Below the pieces are notes generated by a model. The model did no database searches, was not told the DNA's origin, and saw only the letters and a program-made list of their open reading frames with translations. This document shows, in pieces, positions 27,157-36,319 of a DNA stretch of 64,000 bases. The position numbers were made by a program, and so were the translations under genes. This DNA is from Uruburuella testudinis (lineage in GTDB: Bacteria > Pseudomonadota > Gammaproteobacteria > Burkholderiales > Neisseriaceae): NCBI RefSeq assembly GCF_022870865.1, contig NZ_CP091508.1, positions 2,170,001 through 2,234,000 of the forward strand, read 5' to 3'. Position 1 is the stretch's first letter. Every line of letters starts with the position of its first letter.

Positions 27157-28386
27157 TTAATGAAATCCGCTGCGGCGCGAAGGCTGCCAGGCTTGCCGTG
27201 AAAATGCCAGCAGCAACACAATACCGCACACGGTAGAGGCCAGCATCATGCCCGCCATTACCTGCGGCGTGCCGTTGTGCAGCCAAGTGGTGAGCATGCC
27301 CACAGCCGCGCCAATCAGCGATTGGCACACCCCCAGCACCGCATTGGCGCTGCCGCCTTCGGCCTTGAAATAGCCCATAAAGCAGGCCTGTGTGTTGGCG
27401 GTAATCAAGCCTTGCGTGCCCACCGACAGCATCACGCAGCCCACCAGCCACCAAAGCGGTGGCTGGCCTTGCAGCAGCACCGCCGCCAGCATCAGCACAT
27501 TGGCGGCAAACTGGATAATGATGCCCCATTTTAAAATATCTTGCGCATCGCTGCCGGTTTTCAACTTCCAGGCCGTTATCCGGTTAAACGTGCCCATGGT
27601 AATGATGTTCAGGCCGAAAATCCAGGCATACGCGTGCGCCGACACGCCGTAAAGGTTCATATACACAAACGATGATTCGGTTAAAAACACAAACATCGAT
27701 GAAAAGCTGAATGCCTGAAAAAACAAAAAACCCAGCGCCGGCGTGGTGCGCAGCACTTGCCGGTAGCGCCCGGCCACTTTACCGAAAATGCCGCGGCCGA
27801 TTTTATCGGTGTGCACCGGCTTGGCCAAAAAGCGGTAAAGCAAGCCCCACACCACCAAGGCATACACGGCTAAGAAAGCAAAAATCAGCCGCCAGCCGCC
27901 CAAAGCCTGCAAGGCCGCGCCCAACATCGGTGCCACCAGCGGCGCCGCCATCATGATGATGCCGATTAATGCAAACATCTGCGCCGCCTGCCGCCCTTCA
28001 TAATTGTCGCGCACAACCGCGCCCACCACCACCACGGTCATGCCGGCGCCAAATGCCTGCACCATCCGCAGCAGCAACAATTGCTCAACCGAATGAATCA
28101 GCGTTAAGCCGATTACGCTGGCGATATACACCAACAGGCCGCTCAACGCCACCACGCGGCGCCCTTTGATATCGGAAATCGAACCGCCCACCAGCTGCCC
28201 CGCCGCCACGCCGAACATAAATGTGCTCAAACTTTGCTCGATACGGTGGATATTGGCGCCGAGCGCCTCGGCCATCGAGGGAATCGCCGGCAGATAGGCA
28301 TCAACGGAAAACGGCATAATGGCCACCAGCAGCGCCAATAAAGTGGCCATCTGCTTGTCGCTCAGCGTTTGCGGGGCTTGGGTCAT
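27157..28386 (-). CDS. Bcr/CflA-type multidrug efflux MFS transporter
   Basis: Inner-membrane proton-driven exporter of the Bcr/CflA branch (drugs, possibly sulfonamide or bicyclomycin). About 409 residues with some 12 hydrophobic helices. The MFS loop motif GGSISDIKGRRVV is near residue 65. The early LALLVAIMPFSVDAYLPAIP is the Bcr/CflA signature with its conserved D-YLPA-P. The start at 28386 (MTQAPQTLSDKQ) is chosen over a start 18 codons upstream. The true substrate is not deducible. Confidence 0.88.
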   Translation of the reverse strand: MTQAPQTLSDKQMATLLALLVAIMPFSVDAYLPAIPSMAEALGANIHRIEQSLSTFMFGVAAGQLVGGSISDIKGRRVVALSGLLVYIASVIGLTLIHSVEQLLLLRMVQAFGAGMTVVVVGAVVRDNYEGRQAAQMFALIGIIMMAAPLVAPMLGAALQALGGWRLIFAFLAVYALVVWGLLYRFLAKPVHTDKIGRGIFGKVAGRYRQVLRTTPALGFLFFQAFSFSSMFVFLTESSFVYMNLYGVSAHAYAWIFGLNIITMGTFNRITAWKLKTGSDAQDILKWGIIIQFAANVLMLAAVLLQGQPPLWWLVGCVMLSVGTQGLITANTQACFMGYFKAEGGSANAVLGVCQSLIGAAVGMLTTWLHNGTPQVMAGMMLASTVCGIVLLLAFSRQAWQPSRRSGFH

Positions 28387-28534
28387 GGTGTCTTTCAAAA
28401 ACGGCAAGCCGCCCGAAGGCGGCCGCATCAACAGAAACATATTTAGAAACTGCTTGAATTATACGCGTTTTTCAGACGGCCTGAAAGCATGTTGATCAAC
28501 ACCGGAGGCGGGCCGTTTGATGCCTATTCATAGA

Positions 28535-28612
28535 AATCCCGCATAAACGAATGGTCAGAACATCCTAGCTCGCCTTGCCGTCTTTACAGCTTACTTTTAT
28601 AAACGTATACAT
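28535..28612. repeat. Solo MITE right end joined to a family C fragment
   Basis: cataaacgaatggtcagaacatcc then TA is the right end of the 160-bp MITE. Directly after it, gctcgccttgccgtc and agcttacttttataaacgtat match the right half of family C. The 28387-28700 gap contains nothing else recognisable. Confidence 0.5.
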
Positions 28613-28700
28613 GAATATGAACGGCTGTATTCAAAAAAAAAGGCGATACGTTTGACCGTACCGCCCAAGCTGCTTTGGTTAATGGAGAGAGCAGGAAACT

Positions 28701-29456
28701 TTATTGAGCGCAGCGAAAACCCAAGTTGTTGAGCACAAATTTGGCTTGCAGGCTGGTGCGGATGCCGTAGCGCATAAAAGCGGCATAATCGCTCGGGTCG
28801 GCCGTGCCGATGGCGGCGCCGCTGCAAAACATATTGGCATCGGCGCTGCCGGAAGCAAGCAGGCTGCTGTTGAAATCTTCAGTCCACTCCCAAATCAGGC
28901 CGTGCATATCGGATACGCCCCAATAATTGGGCCGGTCTTTGCCGACATCACGCAAACCTTTGCTGCTGCCCTCGGCATACCAATTAAGAATGGTGCGGGT
29001 GTAGCCGGCTTCGTTGGTGCCGTTTTTACGGGTGGCGGAAGCCATGCCTGCATATTCCCATTCATCGATGGTGGGCAAACGTTTGCCCCGGGCGCTGCAA
29101 TAGGCGTGGGCGGCAAACCACGATACATTGGTTACCGGTTTGTTTAAATCAGCCGCTGCCGGTGCATAGCTGCCGCCGCTTTTCACCCACTGGCGCAAAT
29201 AACCTGCCTCTGCTTGGCGGCTGCTGATTTTGCCGCGCTGCCATTGCGGATTTTTTTGCACAAACGCGGCAAATTCACGGTTGGTAACCGGCAGTTTGTC
29301 GAGCCGGAAAGGCTTCACCGAAACCATGGGAGTGTCTTTTTTCAAATACAGCGGACGGTAGCTGCCGGCGCTGATTTTGGCCATTTCGGCCGCTGCTGCG
29401 CCGCCGGCAAAAACCATGCCGAAAATGAAACATTGTGTGATGGTGCGGGTGTTCAT
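28701..29456 (-). CDS. nirV: Formylglycine-generating-enzyme-like protein NirV
   Basis: SUMF1/FGE-sulfatase-domain protein of 251 residues. An N-terminal signal peptide (ends about GGAAA-AEM) indicates export to the periplasm. Family blocks are visible: KLPVTNREFAAFVQ near 58, TNVSWFAAHAYC near 105, RLPTIDEWEYAG, and GVSDMHGLIWEWTEDF near 180, then FRCAQ at the end. Proteins of this type beside copper nitrite reductase genes are called NirV; the adjacent aniA supports that name. Its role in nitrite reduction is not established. A divergent DUS pair separates it from aniA. Confidence 0.78.
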   Translation of the reverse strand: MNTRTITQCFIFGMVFAGGAAAAEMAKISAGSYRPLYLKKDTPMVSVKPFRLDKLPVTNREFAAFVQKNPQWQRGKISSRQAEAGYLRQWVKSGGSYAPAAADLNKPVTNVSWFAAHAYCSARGKRLPTIDEWEYAGMASATRKNGTNEAGYTRTILNWYAEGSSKGLRDVGKDRPNYWGVSDMHGLIWEWTEDFNSSLLASGSADANMFCSGAAIGTADPSDYAAFMRYGIRTSLQAKFVLNNLGFRCAQ

Positions 29457-29680
29457 GTTGCGCCCTTTTGGTGGTGGCTGTCGTTATGGTCGGCATCTCG
29501 GTTGCATCCGGCTCACTCTGTTTGCCTGCGCATGCAAAAAGCAAGCGGATAAGGCGGCAGGCCGGATACCATACAAGTTATACTGCTGTCGGTTTATGCT
29601 TTCAAACTGCTGTTCAGACGGCCTCTTGATGAAGCGCTTGCCACGACAGGCCGTCTGAAAAACATTCATCAATATCAGAA

Positions 29681-29718
29681 AAGGCCGTCTGAACCGGTTG
29701 ACGTTCAGACGGCCTGCA
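29681..29718. terminator. DUS-pair terminator of aniA
   Basis: AAAGGCCGTCTGAACC and GGTTGACGTTCAGACGGCC arms immediately follow the aniA stop. Confidence 0.7.
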
Positions 29719-29721
29719 CGC

Positions 29722-31215
29722 TTATTTGGCGTTGCGCTCTGCGGCTACTTCGGCAGGCGAAACCTGACCGCCGTTGTTGCCCCAGCTGTTCAGAATATAA
29801 GTGAGCACATTGGCGGCTTGGTCGTCGTTGAGAGCCACAGACGGCATCACGCTGTTATATTCCTTGCCGTTTACGGTAATCTTGCCGCTCACGCCGCGCA
29901 AAATGGCATGAATGCCGCGCTTGGTGTCGGCCGCCAGATAATCCGACTTGGCCAGCGGCGGGAACGCGCCTTCCACACCTTGACCGCTGGCTTGGTGGCA
30001 GGCCAGGCAGTTGGCTTCATACACGGCTTTGCCCAGCTTGATTTGCTCTTCCTTATTGGTGGCTTTGGCCGGGCCCTCTTCTACCCGCTGTGCTTCACTG
30101 GCAGTAAGCGGCACGGTTTGGATAGCACCGCCTTCAGGCTGGTAAACAGTGTCGCTGATTTTGCCGGAGAACACCGCTTTATCTTCATCGCCTTCCACCA
30201 CCAGCTGACCCAATGCGCCTTTGTTGAAGGCACGGAAAATCGAGTGGTCGACCAGCGTGTAGCTGCCCGGCACATCCAGTTTGAAGTCGACAATGGCCGC
30301 GCCGCCGGCAGGAATCAGCGTGGTTTGAATATTTTTATTGATCAAATCGCCGCCTTCAACATGCACGTTATCGAAAATTTCACCGATTACGTGGAAAGAC
30401 GACACCAGATTCGGGCCGCCGTTGCCCACATACATGCGCACGGTTTCGCCGACTTTGGCTTTCAGCGCATTATCGCCGGCAATCGCGCCGACATGGCCGT
30501 TGAACACCACATAATCGGGTTGTTCTTTAATGGCTTTTTCCATGTCGAACGGTTGCAGGCCGCGTTCGCCGTATTGGCCTTTGGTGTAGAAATCGCCCTG
30601 CACCACATAAAATTCTTTATCTACTTTAGGCAAACCTTCTTTAGGCTCGACCAAAATCAGGCCGTACATACCGTTGGCGATGTGCATACCCACCGGCGCG
30701 GTGGCGCAGTGGTAGATATAAAGACCCGGTTGCAGCGCTTTGAAGCTGAAAGTTGAAGTGTGGCCGGGCGCGGTAAACGATGCGGCCGCACCGCCGCCGG
30801 GGCCGGTGGCTGCGTGAAAGTCGATATTATGCGGCACGGTGGAATCGGGGCGGTTGGAAAACTGCACTTCGACCTGGTCGCCTTCGCGCACGCGGATAAA
30901 CTGACCCGGCACATCGCCGCCGAAGGTCCAGTATTTATAGTCGACACCGTCGGCCATCTGCATCACTTTTTCAACCACTTCGATTTTCACCACCACTTTG
31001 GCGGCATGATCGCGGTCAAGCGGCGGCGGTACTTCGGGCGCGTGGGTCATCACCGCATCAATCACCGGCAACTCGCCTTGCGGCTCCTGATTTTGGGCGC
31101 TCTGTTCGGCAGCAGAAGCCTGCGCCGGCTCTGCCGGTTTTTCCGCAGCCTGTTGGCCGCAGGCGGACATCACAAATGCTGAGGCAATTAAGGCGGCTAA
31201 GGTTTGGCGTTTCAT
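29722..31215 (-). CDS. aniA: Copper-containing nitrite reductase AniA with C-terminal cytochrome c domain
   Basis: Reduces nitrite to nitric oxide at the outer membrane or in the periplasm. 497 residues. The signal ends in lipobox MSAC (Cys19), so it is a lipoprotein, followed by an Ala/Pro/Glu-rich linker. The two cupredoxin domains keep the copper ligands, seen in [27 protein letters not shown] (type 1 His, Cys, His, Met) and [11 protein letters not shown] cytochrome c domain follows, with CLACH (Cys403, Cys406, His407) and an axial Met near 457 (NSVMPS). Gonococcal and meningococcal AniA are about 390 residues and lack this heme domain. It is divergent from norB, with FNR and NsrR-like sites between. 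Confidence 0.93.
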   Translation of the reverse strand: MKRQTLAALIASAFVMSACGQQAAEKPAEPAQASAAEQSAQNQEPQGELPVIDAVMTHAPEVPPPLDRDHAAKVVVKIEVVEKVMQMADGVDYKYWTFGGDVPGQFIRVREGDQVEVQFSNRPDSTVPHNIDFHAATGPGGGAAASFTAPGHTSTFSFKALQPGLYIYHCATAPVGMHIANGMYGLILVEPKEGLPKVDKEFYVVQGDFYTKGQYGERGLQPFDMEKAIKEQPDYVVFNGHVGAIAGDNALKAKVGETVRMYVGNGGPNLVSSFHVIGEIFDNVHVEGGDLINKNIQTTLIPAGGAAIVDFKLDVPGSYTLVDHSIFRAFNKGALGQLVVEGDEDKAVFSGKISDTVYQPEGGAIQTVPLTASEAQRVEEGPAKATNKEEQIKLGKAVYEANCLACHQASGQGVEGAFPPLAKSDYLAADTKRGIHAILRGVSGKITVNGKEYNSVMPSVALNDDQAANVLTYILNSWGNNGGQVSPAEVAAERNAK

Positions 31216-31269
31216 GGTGTGGTTCCTTATTGGTTTACTGTTGGAGGTGCTGCTTTACTGTTTTTTACG

Positions 31270-31311
31270 ATTATGGTGTAACTGTGTGTTGTCGTTTTTG
31301 ATTCAGGTCAA
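31270..31311 (-). promoter_or_regulatory. FNR-dependent aniA promoter
   Basis: TTGATTCAGGTCAA (31298-31311) matches 9 of 10 defined bases of the FNR site. A -10-like CATAAT lies on the minus strand at 31270-31275. The spacing places the FNR dyad at about -41 relative to a start near 31264, the class II activator position reported for aniA in other Neisseria. Confidence 0.7.
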
Positions 31312-31334
31312 TTAATTCATAAAATATACATCTT
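31312..31334. promoter_or_regulatory. NsrR-like site next to the aniA FNR box
   Basis: The 23-bp site matches 16 positions of the enteric NsrR consensus (half-site ATACATCTT at its right end). It abuts the FNR box on the upstream side of aniA. NO-sensitive repression is inferred. Confidence 0.45.
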
Positions 31335-31532
31335 TTCATAACATATACTGCTTTAGTCGTAGTAGAAATCCGCCTGAAGTAATAGCTTCAGCAGCGTTAT
31401 TTCCCCAACCGCAACACCGGGTTAGCAAAGGTTAAGCTGCTTCCTGCCCGAGTGTTGCATTCTAAACACAAGCAAGATAAGCACTTATCAAAAAGGCCGT
31501 CTGAAAAGCTGTTCTTTCAAAAAAAGCCGTGA

Positions 31533-31565
31533 TACAATCTTTAACATTCATATAAGATGAATTTT
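31533..31565 (+). promoter_or_regulatory. norB promoter with NsrR-like operator
   Basis: -10-like TACAAT is at 31533-31538. The following site 31543-31565 has inverted ATTCAT and ATGAAT arms with a 5-nt spacer and matches 16 of 23 positions of the NsrR consensus. It would cover the transcription start, consistent with repression by NsrR and induction by NO. A separate dyad GATAAGCACTTATC lies at 31476-31489; its regulator is unknown. Confidence 0.5.
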
Positions 31566-31598
31566 AAACCACCCAATAACCCTTTTCAGGAGCACAAA

Positions 31599-33842
31599 AT
31601 GGGACAGTATAAAAAGCTTTGGTGCGCGCTGATTGCCGTGCTGACGATTACTTTTTCCCTACTCGGCTACTTAGGTGTCGAGGTTTACCGCAAAGCACCG
31701 CCTTTCCCGCAGCAATATGTTTCAAGCTCGGGCGCAGTGGTGTTAACAAAAGAAGACATTCTCGCCGGCCAATCGGCCTGGCAATCTACCGGCGGTATGG
31801 AGCTGGGCTCGATTCTCGGCCACGGCGCCTACCAAGCACCCGACTGGACGGCCGATTGGCTGCACCGCGAATTGACGGCCTGGCTGGAAATCACCGCCCA
31901 AGCCGAACACGGCAAGCCTTATGATGAGCTGGATAATGTTGCCAAAGCCGACCTGCGCGCACGCCTGAGCGATGAATACCGCAATCAGAGCCGCATGGGC
32001 GATGACGGCAAAGTGGTGTTGTCCGACACCCGCATCAAGGCGATTGAAAGTATTGCGCCCTACTACATCACGCTGTATGGCGATGATCCTGCCATGATTA
32101 CCACCCGTGAACACTTCGCCATGAAAAACGGCACGTTGCCGAGCGAAGAAGCGCGCCAAAAGCTCACCAATTTCTTCTTTTGGACCTCATGGGTCGCCTC
32201 TACCAACCGCCCCGATCATGATGCTACCTACACGAATAACTGGCCGCACGAGCCTTTAATCAACAACGTGCCCACGCCGGAAAACTATATGTGGTCGTTT
32301 GCATCGCTTGTGTTCCTGCTGTTGGGCATCGGCCTGCTGGTTTGGGGTTTCTCGTTCCTGAGCAGCAAAGAGCCGCATGAGTTGACCGGCCCCGGCGAAG
32401 ACCCGATTTCAAAAGTGGTGCTGACGCCGTCGCAAAAAGCCTTGGGCAAATATGTGTTTCTGACAGTGGCGCTGTTTGTGGTGCAAGTGCTGCTCGGCGG
32501 CATCACGGCCCACTACACTGTGGAAGGCCAGCAGTTTTACGGCATCAACCTTTCCGAGTGGTTCCCCTATGCCTTGGTACGCACCTGGCACATTCAGTCG
32601 GCCATTTTCTGGATTGCCACCGGCTTTCTGACCGCCGGCCTGTTTCTGGCGCCGATTGTTAACGGCGGCAAAGACCCGAAATACCAAGCTTTGGGCGTCA
32701 ACCTGCTGTATATCGCCCTGTTTATCGTGGTGGGCGGCTCTTACGCCGGCAACTTCTTTGCCCTGAGCCACATCATGCCGGCCAACCTCAACTTCTGGTT
32801 CGGCCACCAAGGTTACGAATACCTCGACCTTGGCCGTTTCTGGCAGATTCTGCTGTTTGTCGGCCTGCTGTTGTGGCTGTTTTTGATGTTGCGCTGCACC
32901 GTGTCTGCCTTTAAAGACAAATCCACCGATAAAAACCTGCTGGCTATTTTTGTGGCCTCTATGATCGGCGTGGGCGTGTTCTACGGCCCCGGCCTGATGT
33001 ATGGCGAACATTCGAGCCTGACTGTGATGGAATACTGGCGCTGGTGGGTGGTGCATTTGTGGGTGGAAGGCTTCTTTGAAGTATTTGCCACTGCTGCGCT
33101 GGCCTTTATTTTCTACAGCATGGGTTTGGTAACCAAAAAAATGGCAACCGTGGCCTCTTTGGTGGCAGCCAGCCTGTTTATGGTCGGCGGCGTGCCCGGC
33201 ACTTTCCACCATCTGTATTTTTCAGGCACCACCACACCGGTGATGGCGGTGGGCGCATCATTCTCTGCGCTAGAAGTGGTTCCGCTGATTTTGCTGGGCC
33301 GTGAGGCTTACGAACATTGGTCTTACCAAAATGCCGCACCGTGGGCCAAACGCCTGCGCTGGCCGCTGATGTGTTTTGTGGCGGTGGCTTTCTGGAACAT
33401 GATCGGTGCCGGCGTATTCGGCTTCCTGATCAACCCGCCGATTTCACTCTTTTACCTGCAAGGCCTCAACACCACTGCCGTGCACGCGCATGCCGCTCTG
33501 TTTGGTGTCTACGGCTTCTTAGCACTGGGCTTCGTTTTGCTGGTGGCCCGCTACATCCGACCCGACGTGCAGTTTGACGACAAGCTGATGACTTGGGGCT
33601 TCTGGCTGCTCAATATCGGCCTGACTCTGATGATTGTCATCAGCCTGCTGCCGGTGGGTGTGATTCAAGCCTACGCCAGCATTTCGCAAGGCTTGTGGTA
33701 TGCCCGCAGCGAAGGCTTTATGCAACAAGAGCTGCTCGACACCTTGCGCTGGGTACGCACCATTGCCGACCTCATCTTTATCGGCGGCGCCTGCTGCGTG
33801 GCTTGGCAGGCCACCAAAATGGTCTTCAGCCGCAATAAATAA
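31599..33842 (+). CDS. norB: Quinol-dependent nitric oxide reductase
   Basis: Single-subunit qNOR that reduces NO to N2O with electrons from quinol. 747 residues, as in Neisseria norB. It has an N-terminal helix and a periplasmic extension (about 30-220) that replaces the NorC subunit, then about 12 helices of the heme-copper oxidase fold. Heme and Fe-B ligand histidines are visible in RTWHIQSAIFW, WWVVHLWVEGFFEVF and TFHHLYFSG. The start at 31599 (MGQYKKLW) follows CAGGAG; the 14-residue upstream extension is rejected. Divergent from aniA, whose product NO is the substrate. Confidence 0.95.
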   Translation: MGQYKKLWCALIAVLTITFSLLGYLGVEVYRKAPPFPQQYVSSSGAVVLTKEDILAGQSAWQSTGGMELGSILGHGAYQAPDWTADWLHRELTAWLEITAQAEHGKPYDELDNVAKADLRARLSDEYRNQSRMGDDGKVVLSDTRIKAIESIAPYYITLYGDDPAMITTREHFAMKNGTLPSEEARQKLTNFFFWTSWVASTNRPDHDATYTNNWPHEPLINNVPTPENYMWSFASLVFLLLGIGLLVWGFSFLSSKEPHELTGPGEDPISKVVLTPSQKALGKYVFLTVALFVVQVLLGGITAHYTVEGQQFYGINLSEWFPYALVRTWHIQSAIFWIATGFLTAGLFLAPIVNGGKDPKYQALGVNLLYIALFIVVGGSYAGNFFALSHIMPANLNFWFGHQGYEYLDLGRFWQILLFVGLLLWLFLMLRCTVSAFKDKSTDKNLLAIFVASMIGVGVFYGPGLMYGEHSSLTVMEYWRWWVVHLWVEGFFEVFATAALAFIFYSMGLVTKKMATVASLVAASLFMVGGVPGTFHHLYFSGTTTPVMAVGASFSALEVVPLILLGREAYEHWSYQNAAPWAKRLRWPLMCFVAVAFWNMIGAGVFGFLINPPISLFYLQGLNTTAVHAHAALFGVYGFLALGFVLLVARYIRPDVQFDDKLMTWGFWLLNIGLTLMIVISLLPVGVIQAYASISQGLWYARSEGFMQQELLDTLRWVRTIADLIFIGGACCVAWQATKMVFSRNK

Positions 33843-33872
33843 ACTGAATAAATAAACCGTAGTGCAATCAAA

Positions 33873-33912
33873 CCCGAGGCCGTCTGAAAACAGTTTTTCA
33901 GACGGCCTCGGG
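33873..33912. terminator. Strong DUS-pair terminator of norB
   Basis: CCCGAGGCCGTCTGAAAAC and its inverse ending in cctcggg form an extended stem, followed by tttt. Confidence 0.85.
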
Positions 33913-33921
33913 TTTTGGCGC

Positions 33922-34086
33922 CAGGGTGTTCTGATAATCCAGAATTATTCATATTTTTTATGATAAAAGTACAGATTCCGGGCAAAAAACACAGCAAGAT
34001 TTGGCATTTTGCGAGGCTTCTTAACGCAACAGGTGCGTTTTCAGGAGCAAAAAGCACCGGTAAATCGAATTTGTCGGGATACCCTA
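33922..34086. mobile_element. 160-bp MITE, copy 4
   Basis: Left end AGGGTGTTCTGATAATCC is diverged. The right end keeps tgtcgggataccc and TA. The interior caggcaaaaaac-type segment and gcaagat...atttt hairpin region are recognisable. It lies between norB and the mechanosensitive channel gene. Confidence 0.65.
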
Positions 34087-34154
34087 CACAATGCAGATAG
34101 CGGCTGATTTCACTATAATAGCCCTTTCTCTATCTCATCAAAAAGTAACAGCCT

Positions 34155-35054
34155 ATGCAAAAGCAGGAAACTTTACTGCCGGCCACCCGTGCGTTGGACA
34201 CTTGGCGCACGCATCTGTGGGAAACCCTGCCCGATATCATATCGGCGCTGATTGTGCTGGCAGTTTTTTACGTATTGGCACGCCTGCTGAGCCGGGCGGC
34301 CGTGCGGGTGTATGCGCGCCTGTTTCCCGACAACAAAATCGGCAAGCTCATCGGCTCGCTGGTATACGGGCTAATCTGTTTTTCTGGCATCGTGCTGGCG
34401 CTGGAAATTTTAAATCTGGCCGGCTTTATCACCCACATGCTGGCCGGCGCCGGCATTGTGGGCATTATTGCGGGTTTTGCGTTTAAAGACATTGCCTCCA
34501 ATGCCTTTGCCGGCTTTTTGCTCAAATCGCAACACCCGTTTGAAGTGGGGCAATGGGTCAGCATCAACAACTGCGTGGGCACTGTGCGGGAAATCGGGCT
34601 GGTTACCACCGCGATTCAAACCATCGAAGGGCAAGTGGCTTACGTGCCGAACCAACTGGTGTATAACGGCGTGTTTGTCAATTACTCGGCGCCGGGCAAA
34701 TGGCGGATTACCTTATCCGCCGGCGTTTCTTACGGCGATGATCTGGCGCATGTGCAAAGTGTGGCCGCTGCGGCGGTAAAAAGCATGGATTGCGTGGCCG
34801 ACAAAGACGATATCGCGGTTTATTTTACTGAAATCGGCGATTCGGCTTATCAGTTTCAAATTTGGTTTTGGATTGATTTCGAACGCTACCAGCATTATAT
34901 GCAGGCCAAAAGCGACGTGATTATGCAGTTGAAAAAAGCCTTTGCCGAGGCAGACATTGAGATTGCGTATAACGTGACCACGCTCGATTTCGGCGTGAAA
35001 GGCGGCGTCAATCTGTTTGACCGGCCGGTGCAGGTGCGGCAGAGCGCATCATAA
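34155..35054 (+). CDS. Small-conductance mechanosensitive channel (MscS family)
   Basis: Inner-membrane channel that opens under membrane tension during osmotic downshock. 299 residues. Three N-terminal hydrophobic helices precede the pore-lining TM3 (AGAGIVGIIAGFAFKDIASN, about 97-116). The beta domain (WVSINNCVGTVREIGLVTT) and C-terminal alpha/beta domain follow. The length is close to E. coli MscS (286). It is flanked by a MITE upstream and by a DUS hairpin shared with the convergent hemolysin III-like gene. Confidence 0.9.
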   Translation: MQKQETLLPATRALDTWRTHLWETLPDIISALIVLAVFYVLARLLSRAAVRVYARLFPDNKIGKLIGSLVYGLICFSGIVLALEILNLAGFITHMLAGAGIVGIIAGFAFKDIASNAFAGFLLKSQHPFEVGQWVSINNCVGTVREIGLVTTAIQTIEGQVAYVPNQLVYNGVFVNYSAPGKWRITLSAGVSYGDDLAHVQSVAAAAVKSMDCVADKDDIAVYFTEIGDSAYQFQIWFWIDFERYQHYMQAKSDVIMQLKKAFAEADIEIAYNVTTLDFGVKGGVNLFDRPVQVRQSAS

Positions 35055-35143
35055 TACTCGCAACTGCTGCACCGATTGCAACATTAAGGCTTTATCAATA
35101 ACACAGAAATACAAACTTGCCCCCTTGGTGGCCCGCAATATAT

Positions 35144-35178
35144 CAGGCCGTCTGAAAACATTGTATTCAGACGGCCTG
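35144..35178. terminator. Bidirectional DUS-pair terminator
   Basis: CAGGCCGTCTGAA and TTCAGACGGCCTG arms lie between two convergent genes. Confidence 0.8.
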
Positions 35179-35210
35179 CATGATTAACAACATTAACAAC
35201 TTAAAAAATC

Positions 35211-35837
35211 TTAAATCACATAAAGATACACACAAATAAACTGCGCCAAACTGCCGCCGAGCACAAACAAATGCCAAATGCCGTGGCCGTATTTGATTTT
35301 TTCATCATTGATAAACCAATAAATACCGCCGCTGTAAAGCAGGCCGCCGAGCACCAGCCAGAAAAGCCCCCAACCCGACATGGTTTTCAGCAGCGGATAC
35401 ATGGCCACCACCACCAGCCAGCCCATCACCACATACAGCACCATCGACAACAAGCGCCGCTCGCTCTTGCGGCCGATGGTCAGCTCTTGCACGATGCCGA
35501 AGAGCGCCAGCCCCCACGACACGCCAAACAGCGACCAACCCCAGGCGCCGTGCAGGGTGACCAAGGTAAACGGCGTATAACTGCCGGCAATCAGCAGATA
35601 AATCGCGCAATGATCCACTTTCTGCAACACCCCTTTGGCCGCCGGGTGGCGCACGCTGTGGTAAATGGTGGAGCCGACATAAAGCACAATCAGGCAGGTG
35701 CCGTAAGCCGCCGAGCTGATGATTTTATACAAATCCTGCGTTTGCGCCGCATTAACCAGCAGCAACACGGTGCCGATAACGGCCAATACCGCACCGACCA
35801 AATGGCTGTAAGCATTAAAACGCTCGCCTGGATACAT
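35211..35837 (-). CDS. Hemolysin III/PAQR-family membrane protein
   Basis: 208 residues with seven hydrophobic segments, the size and pattern of the YqfA/hemolysin III branch of the PAQR superfamily. Conserved residues include NAYSHLVGAVLAV near the N-terminus, STIYHSVRHP near 60, DHCAIYLLIAGSYTPF near 80 and GHGIWHLFVLGGSLAQF near the end, which hold the predicted zinc-site His and Asp residues. The start at 35837 (MYPGERFNAYS) follows AGGAAGG. Hemolytic activity should not be assumed; the physiological role is uncertain. Confidence 0.87.
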   Translation of the reverse strand: MYPGERFNAYSHLVGAVLAVIGTVLLLVNAAQTQDLYKIISSAAYGTCLIVLYVGSTIYHSVRHPAAKGVLQKVDHCAIYLLIAGSYTPFTLVTLHGAWGWSLFGVSWGLALFGIVQELTIGRKSERRLLSMVLYVVMGWLVVVAMYPLLKTMSGWGLFWLVLGGLLYSGGIYWFINDEKIKYGHGIWHLFVLGGSLAQFICVYLYVI

Positions 35838-35931
35838 AAACCCTTCCTGTTCAAAAATCATTCTCATATAAACAGCAGGCAGTTTACGCTATTTTTTCCG
35901 ATTAAAGGCCGTCTGAAAGATAAAATCAGGT

Positions 35932-36096
35932 TAGGGTGTCCTGATGTATTGTTTACGAGGAGATTTTTATTCCTGGAAATGCAGGTGCCAGGCAAAAAAC
36001 GCAGTAAGATTGACCATCTTGTGAGGTTTTTTTAACGCAGCAGATACGTTTTCAGGGGCAAAATACACCCATAAATCGACACATCAGGACACCCTA
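35932..36096. mobile_element. 160-bp MITE, copy 5, TA on both sides
   Basis: TA-GGGTGTCCTGATGTATTG at the left, acatcaggacaccc-TA at the right. The interior has gtgccaggcaaaaaacgcag and the gtaagattgaccatcttg hairpin. The TA at both flanks is consistent with a TA target duplication. Confidence 0.78.
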
Positions 36097-36128
36097 GAGA
36101 CTGTTGCACTCGCGTTTACCGGCGTTTT

Positions 36129-36232
36129 ATACCCATTCACAAAAATAACCTAACAGCGTTGGCTCGCCTTGCCGTACTATCTGTACTGTCTTCGGCTCGC
36201 CGCCTTGTTAGCTTACTTTTGTGAATGGGTAT
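36129..36232. repeat. Best-preserved family C Correia-like palindrome (104 bp)
   Basis: The ends are ATACCCATTCACAAAAATAA and its near-perfect inverse, ttacttttgtgaatgggtat. The interior ctcgccttgccgtactatctg and tactgtcttcggctcgccg closely recalls the inside of meningococcal Correia elements (tactatttgtactgtctgcggc), although the ends differ. Confidence 0.7.
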
Positions 36233-36319
36233 TACACATAAAAAACAGACGGCAAAAACCTACCATGCCGTCTGAAGCCTCAGCCATCAACAAAAACTGT
36301 GTTTACGCCAAAACCTGCA

